Assembly (NCBI RefSeq): GCF_019634815.1
Contig: NZ_JAHCAP010000005.1
Span: forward strand, 1 to 64,000
From: Dokdonella sp.
GTDB lineage: Bacteria > Pseudomonadota > Gammaproteobacteria > Xanthomonadales > Rhodanobacteraceae
Length of the DNA stretch: 64,000 nt
Reading direction: 5' to 3'
Part shown: piece by piece, positions 60,225 to 64,000 of the stretch
Layout of the letters: each line of letters starts with the position of its first letter
Numbering within the stretch: position 1 is the first letter of the stretch
Program-made: the position numbers and the translations under genes
The notes under the pieces: generated by a model
Databases searched by the model: none
What the model was told of the DNA's origin: nothing
The model's input: only the letters and a program-made list of their open reading frames with translations

Positions 60225-61394
60225 TCAGGCTTCAGGCAGGAACAGTTCGATCACGTCGTTGAGATAGCGCTGGCCGAGCGCCGTCGCGGCAATGCGTGTC
60301 GGATCATCGACCATCCAGCCGCGCCCGCGCGCGCTGGCCAGCAGCGCATCGATCGCGCCTGGTTCCAGGCCGGTATGCCGCGCGAAACTGGCGGCGGCAA
60401 CGCCCTCATTCAGGCGCAGCACGTTCATCATGAATTCGAACGGCAAGTCCCGGGCAGCAACCTCGGACTGGCTGCCGAAGGGCTCGCGCCGCGCGGCGCG
60501 ATCGAGATAGCTGGTCGGCGTCTTGAGTTTGGTCGTGCGCACGATGCGGCCACTGGCTGAATCACTTAGCTTGCCGTGGGCACCGGCACCGATGCCCAGA
60601 TAATCGCCGAAGCGCCAGTAGTTGAGGTTGTGTGCGCAGCGGCGACCGGCAGCCGCATGGGCCGAGACTTCGTATTGCGTGAAGCCGGCGCTGGCCAGTT
60701 GCGCCTGACAGGCTTCCTGCATGTCCCATGCGGCGTCGGAGTCGGGGAGTTTGGGCGGTCGCGCCGCAAACAGCGTGTTGGGTTCGAGCGTGAGCTGGTA
60801 ATGGGAGATATGCGCGGGCCGCAGCGCGATCGCCGCGGTGATGTCGGCGAGCGCGCCCGCAAGCGTCTGCTGCGGCAGCGCGTACATCAGGTCGATGTTG
60901 ATGTTCGCCAGGCCCGCGTCCTGCGCCGATTTCACTGCGCGATCAGCCTCGCCGGCGTTGTGGATGCGCCCGAGCCGCTGCAGCTTGTCGTCGTCGAAAC
61001 TCTGCACGCCGATGCTGATGCGGTTGACGCCCGCGCGCAGGTAGCCATCGAAGCGGCCATGTTCGAGCGTGCCCGGATTGGTCTCGAGCGTGACCTCGGC
61101 AGCCGGTTCGAGCGCGATGCGCGCGGCGACGCCATCGAGGATGCGCGCGATCGCGTCCGGCGCAAACAGGCTCGGCGTGCCGCCGCCGAAGAACACGCTG
61201 TGCAGCGTGCGCCCGGCGATCGCCTCACCGGCCTGCGCCAGATCGCGTTCGAGATCGGCGAGCAGCGCATCGACGTAGTCCTCGATCGGCAGCGCGCCGC
61301 GCTGCGCATGCGAATTGAAATCGCAATACGGGCACTTCTTCACGCACCACGGGATGTGGAGGTAGAGCGAGAGCGGCGGGGCGGTCAGCGACAT
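60225..61394 (-). CDS. hemW: Radical SAM haem chaperone HemW
   Basis: 389 residues from ATG at 61394. The radical-SAM cluster motif is in LHIPWCVKKCPYCDFNSH (C-x3-C-x2-C). FFGGGTPSLFAPDAI, EVTLETNPGTLEHGRF, GVNRISIGVQSFDDDKLQRL and HNLNYWRFGDYLGIGAGAHG are HemW/HemN-like. HemW lacks the second SAM residue set of true coproporphyrinogen dehydrogenases and delivers haem to client enzymes. It follows rdgB by 28 bases in the conserved rph-VOC-rdgB-hemW order. Confidence 0.95.
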   Translation of the reverse strand: MSLTAPPLSLYLHIPWCVKKCPYCDFNSHAQRGALPIEDYVDALLADLERDLAQAGEAIAGRTLHSVFFGGGTPSLFAPDAIARILDGVAARIALEPAAEVTLETNPGTLEHGRFDGYLRAGVNRISIGVQSFDDDKLQRLGRIHNAGEADRAVKSAQDAGLANINIDLMYALPQQTLAGALADITAAIALRPAHISHYQLTLEPNTLFAARPPKLPDSDAAWDMQEACQAQLASAGFTQYEVSAHAAAGRRCAHNLNYWRFGDYLGIGAGAHGKLSDSASGRIVRTTKLKTPTSYLDRAARREPFGSQSEVAARDLPFEFMMNVLRLNEGVAAASFARHTGLEPGAIDALLASARGRGWMVDDPTRIAATALGQRYLNDVIELFLPEA

Positions 61395-61422
61395 GCGCGT
61401 GGACTCGATGCGGCGGCGGCTG

Positions 61423-62025
61423 TCACGCCGTGGCGGCCGATGGCTGCAGCATGGCGAGCAATTGCGCGAGCGCCTGACCGCGATGGCTGATGCGGTTCTT
61501 GACTGCGGGATCGAGTTCGGCCGCACTCAAGCCATGCGCGGGATCGAAGAACACGGGGTCGTAACCGAAGCCGTGCGCGCCGCGTGGTGCGGGCAGGATC
61601 CGGCCGTGCCAGCGCCCTTCGGCGATCAAGGGCGCGGGATCATCGGCGCTGCGCAGGAGCACGATCGTGCAATGGAAATGCGCGCTGCGGCGTGCGTCGG
61701 GCACCTCGCGCAAGGCATCGAGCAACTTGGCGATGTTGGCCGCAGCGTCGCCGTGGCTGCCGGCGTAGCGGGCCGAGCGCAATCCGGGCGCGCCATCGAG
61801 GGCATCCACGCACAGCCCGGAATCATCGGCGAGCGCGGGCAAGCTGGAAATCCGTGCGGCATGGCGCGCCTTGATCAATGCGTTCTCGACGAAGGTGCTC
61901 GCCGATTCCTCTGCGTCGCCGATCCCGAGCGCTTGCTGCGGCACGAGTTCGATCGCGCGGTCGGCGAGCAGCTCGCGCAGTTCGACGAGCTTGCCGGCAT
62001 TGCCGCTGGCGAGCACGAGCTTCAT
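61423..62025 (-). CDS. rdgB: XTP/dITP diphosphatase (non-canonical purine NTP pyrophosphatase)
   Basis: 200 residues from ATG at 62025. Ham1/RdgB motifs: LVLASGNAGKLVELRELL, ESASTFVENALIKARHAA, LADDSGLCVDALDGAPGLRS, RYAG, HGFGYDPVFFDP, NRISHRGQAL. It hydrolyses dITP and XTP to monophosphates, keeping them out of DNA. Its ATG overlaps the stop of the VOC gene (ATGA). Confidence 0.97.
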   Translation of the reverse strand: MKLVLASGNAGKLVELRELLADRAIELVPQQALGIGDAEESASTFVENALIKARHAARISSLPALADDSGLCVDALDGAPGLRSARYAGSHGDAAANIAKLLDALREVPDARRSAHFHCTIVLLRSADDPAPLIAEGRWHGRILPAPRGAHGFGYDPVFFDPAHGLSAAELDPAVKNRISHRGQALAQLLAMLQPSAATA

Positions 62026-62414
62026 CCGCGGCGCTCGATCAGATCCCAGCGATTGCCGTAGAGATCGGCGAACACCACGACGGTGCCGTGCTCTTCGTGA
62101 CGCGGCGGTGTTTCCGGCTGCACGCCCGCGGCGAGCAGGCGCGCATGGTCGCGCGCGAAGTCGTCGGTGTGCAGGAAGAAACCGACGCGGCCGCCATGCT
62201 GCTTGCCGATCGCGGCGAGTTGTTCGGGCGTGGTCGCCTTCGCCAGCAGGAGCGAGAACGCAGCGTCGGCGCTCGGTGCAATGCGCAGCCAGCGCTTGCC
62301 ACCACCGAGGTCGCTGTCTTCGAGCACCACGAAGCCGAGTGCGCGGGAGAACCATGCGCTGGCTTCGTCGTAGTCCCGTACCAGCAGCGCGATCGACGCG
62401 ATGCGCCGCGTCAT
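62022..62414 (-). CDS. VOC (glyoxalase/bleomycin-resistance) family protein
   Basis: 130 residues from ATG at 62414. Two beta-alpha-beta-beta-beta units: [39 protein letters not shown], then [19 protein letters not shown] and [17 protein letters not shown]. The fold usually binds a divalent metal; substrate unknown. It overlaps rph and rdgB by 4 bases on both sides (ATGA at each junction), so its amount is tied to those two enzymes. Confidence 0.92.
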   Translation of the reverse strand: MTRRIASIALLVRDYDEASAWFSRALGFVVLEDSDLGGGKRWLRIAPSADAAFSLLLAKATTPEQLAAIGKQHGGRVGFFLHTDDFARDHARLLAAGVQPETPPRHEEHGTVVVFADLYGNRWDLIERRG

Positions 62415-63151
62415 CGACGTGCCAGCGCCGCGCGCTGTGCTTCGCACAGTTCGTTGATGCCCTTGCCGGCCAAGCCGATCAGGGCATCGAGTTCGTCGCG
62501 GCGGAAGGCGTGGCCTTCGGCGGTGCCCTGCAGTTCGATGAAACCGCCGCCATCGTTCATGACGATGTTCATGTCGGTGTCGCAGGCCGAATCCTCGGCG
62601 TAATCCAGATCGAGCACCGGCACGCCCTTGTAGATGCCGACCGAAACCGCGGCGACCGCGCCGAAGATCGGCTCTCGCTTGATCGCGTTGCGCGCCTTGA
62701 GCCAATTGACCGCATCGACCAGGGCGACATAGGCCCCGGTGATGGCCGCGGTACGCGTGCCGCCGTCGGCCTGGATCACGTCGCAGTCGAGCGTGATGGT
62801 GCGCTCGCCCAGCGCGTTGCGATCGACGCAGGCGCGCAGCGCGCGACCGATCAGGCGCTGGATTTCCATCGTGCGCCCGCCCTGGCCCCCGCGCGCGGCC
62901 TCGCGCTGCGTGCGCTGGCCGGTGGCACGCGGCAGCATGCCGTATTCGGCCGTGACCCAGCCTTCACCCTTGCCGCGCAGGAATGGTGGCACCTTGTCCT
63001 CGACGCTGGCCGTGCACAGCACGCGGGTGTCGCCAAAGCTGATCAGCACCGAGCCTTCGGCATGGCGCGTGTGGCCGCGTTCGATGCTCACGCTGCGCAA
63101 TTGGTCGGCGCCGCGGCCGGAAGGGCGGACGAAATCCTGGGGAGTGCTCAT
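62411..63151 (-). CDS. rph: Ribonuclease PH
   Basis: 246 residues from ATG at 63151 (GGGGAG upstream). Phosphorolytic exoribonuclease that trims tRNA 3' ends. Seen: [114 protein letters not shown]. Full length, first gene of the rph-VOC-rdgB-hemW operon and divergent from yicC (68-base gap), a common arrangement. Confidence 0.98.
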   Translation of the reverse strand: MSTPQDFVRPSGRGADQLRSVSIERGHTRHAEGSVLISFGDTRVLCTASVEDKVPPFLRGKGEGWVTAEYGMLPRATGQRTQREAARGGQGGRTMEIQRLIGRALRACVDRNALGERTITLDCDVIQADGGTRTAAITGAYVALVDAVNWLKARNAIKREPIFGAVAAVSVGIYKGVPVLDLDYAEDSACDTDMNIVMNDGGGFIELQGTAEGHAFRRDELDALIGLAGKGINELCEAQRAALARR

Positions 63152-63219
63152 GTGCGCGTGGTTTGGGAATCGAGCCGCAGAGTTTACCATTGCCGCTCTT
63201 CCAGCCTGATGGACGTGCC

Positions 63220-64000
63220 ATGTTGCGGAGCATGACTGCCTTTGCCAGCGCCGAGAGCGACACCGGCCACGGCGCGCTGTCGATCGAGCTGCGTTCGGTC
63301 AACCACCGTTATCTGGAGCTGGGCCTGCGCCTGCCCGACGAATTGCGCACGCTCGAGGCGCAGGTGCGCGAGCGCGTGGGCAATCGGCTTGCACGCGGCA
63401 AGGTCGATCTGGGCATGCGCTGGAAGCCGGCTGCGGCGAGTGCCGCGGCCATCGCGATCGACGAAGACTTCGTGGCGCGGCTGGCCGATACCGCTCAGGC
63501 ACTCGCGGCGCGCTTTCCGCAGCTCAATGTCGATTTCGCATCCTTGCTCAACTGGCCTGGCGTGCTGCTCGACCGCGATACCGATCAGGATGCGCTGCGC
63601 AGCGCGGCGCTGGCCCTGCTCGATCGCGCGCTCGACGAGATGGTCGCCACGCGCGAGCGCGAAGGCAGCCGTCTCGGCGGGTTCCTGCGCGAGCGGCTCG
63701 ATGCGATCGAGCGCATCGTGGCCGATGTACGGACGCATTTGCCCGAAGTGCGCGTCGCCCTGCGCGCGAAGTTCGATGCGCGGCTGGCCGAACTCAAGCA
63801 GCCGCTCGATCCCGGGCGCATCGAGCAGGAAGTGGTGCTCCAACTCCAACGCATCGACGTCGACGAGGAGCTCGACCGGCTCGGCGCGCACATCCTCGAA
63901 GCACGGCGTGTGCTCAGCCTCAAGGAAGCGGTCGGTCGGCGACTGGATTTCCTCATGCAGGAGTTCAACCGCGAGGCCAACACGCTGGGCTCCAAGTCGG
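63220..64000 (+). CDS. yicC: YicC-family endoribonuclease (5' part)
   Basis: The frame runs from ATG at 63220 to the end of the window without a stop (260 codons of the ~290 expected). It reads [90 protein letters not shown] and [20 protein letters not shown]; the last is the conserved YicC C-terminal signature. YicC proteins are Mg-dependent RNA nucleases involved in small-RNA turnover. Only the final ~30 residues lie outside. It is divergent from rph. Confidence 0.95.
   Translation, partial: MLRSMTAFASAESDTGHGALSIELRSVNHRYLELGLRLPDELRTLEAQVRERVGNRLARGKVDLGMRWKPAAASAAAIAIDEDFVARLADTAQALAARFPQLNVDFASLLNWPGVLLDRDTDQDALRSAALALLDRALDEMVATREREGSRLGGFLRERLDAIERIVADVRTHLPEVRVALRAKFDARLAELKQPLDPGRIEQEVVLQLQRIDVDEELDRLGAHILEARRVLSLKEAVGRRLDFLMQEFNREANTLGSKS

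Noticed and set aside
1..64000. CRISPR arrays, rRNA, tRNA, phage genes
   Set aside because: I read through the window on both strands and saw no repeat-spacer array, no tRNA-like cloverleaf with TTCGA-type loop, no rRNA and no phage structural gene.

Overview
High-GC bacterial DNA, most likely from a gammaproteobacterium of the order Lysobacterales (Xanthomonadales), probably the Rhodanobacteraceae/Dokdonella side. This placement is inferred from gene content: the tetR/pcm-tolC/waaA and yicC/rph-rdgB-hemW neighbourhoods, ECF sigma factor plus Ser/Thr kinase modules, ELM1-like and DUF1631 genes, and large secreted beta-repeat proteins. No 16S rRNA or tRNA gene was seen.

Layout. 1-1533: a mosaic of three gene pieces (basic C-terminal tail of a probable RNA helicase, internal piece of threonine dehydratase, C-terminal half of groEL), followed by the groEL terminator. 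1942-14975: a long minus-strand series of DUF1232 protein, two paralogous ECF sigma factors, a 1434-residue membrane Ser/Thr kinase with a propeller-like C-terminal half, an outer-membrane barrel, a small periplasmic protein, prolyl oligopeptidase and a secreted Asp-box protein. 15185-18919: two tandem secreted proteins whose first ~310 residues are almost identical in DNA while their C-terminal domains have diverged.

19.0-31 kb is an accessory zone full of decayed copies. It holds a stop-interrupted small gene, a coiled-coil/kelch secreted operon, hicAB, an AbrB-type antitoxin with a VapC toxin, a MASE1 histidine kinase divergent from a NarL-type regulator, an IS5-family remnant, an eptA-PAP2 lipid A operon divergent from an OmpR-type two-component system, and truncated copies of hicB, of the kinase, of the regulator and of the coiled-coil gene. 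The remnants fit a duplicated hicB-kinase-regulator unit, with abrB-vapC sitting in the gap left by a deleted kinase. At 30954-39572 lie a Rieske/FAD oxidoreductase, a second ECF-kinase module (kinase with TPRs) divergent from a secreted beta-helix protein, and an LTA-synthase-like sulfatase-fold enzyme.

39.7-64 kb is mostly housekeeping and envelope functions: glnE, ELM1-like, YceI, a Yip1 membrane protein, a zf-CHCC protein, a glycosyltransferase and O-antigen ligase pair, a PAS-GGDEF-EAL protein, lpxL, waaA, pcm-tolC with a divergent TetR regulator, DUF1631-PilZ, hemW, rdgB, a VOC protein, rph and the start of yicC.

Three themes link the genes. Lipid A and LPS are built or modified by lpxL, waaA, eptA, PAP2, the glycosyltransferase and the ligase. 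Phosphorylation-coupled ECF signalling appears twice, both times near secreted beta-rich proteins. Three otherwise unrelated secreted proteins (ending at 1942, 20332 and 37703) share a short C-terminal tail of the form hydrophobic-x-[DN]-[GN]-F-[DE], which may be a sorting signal.
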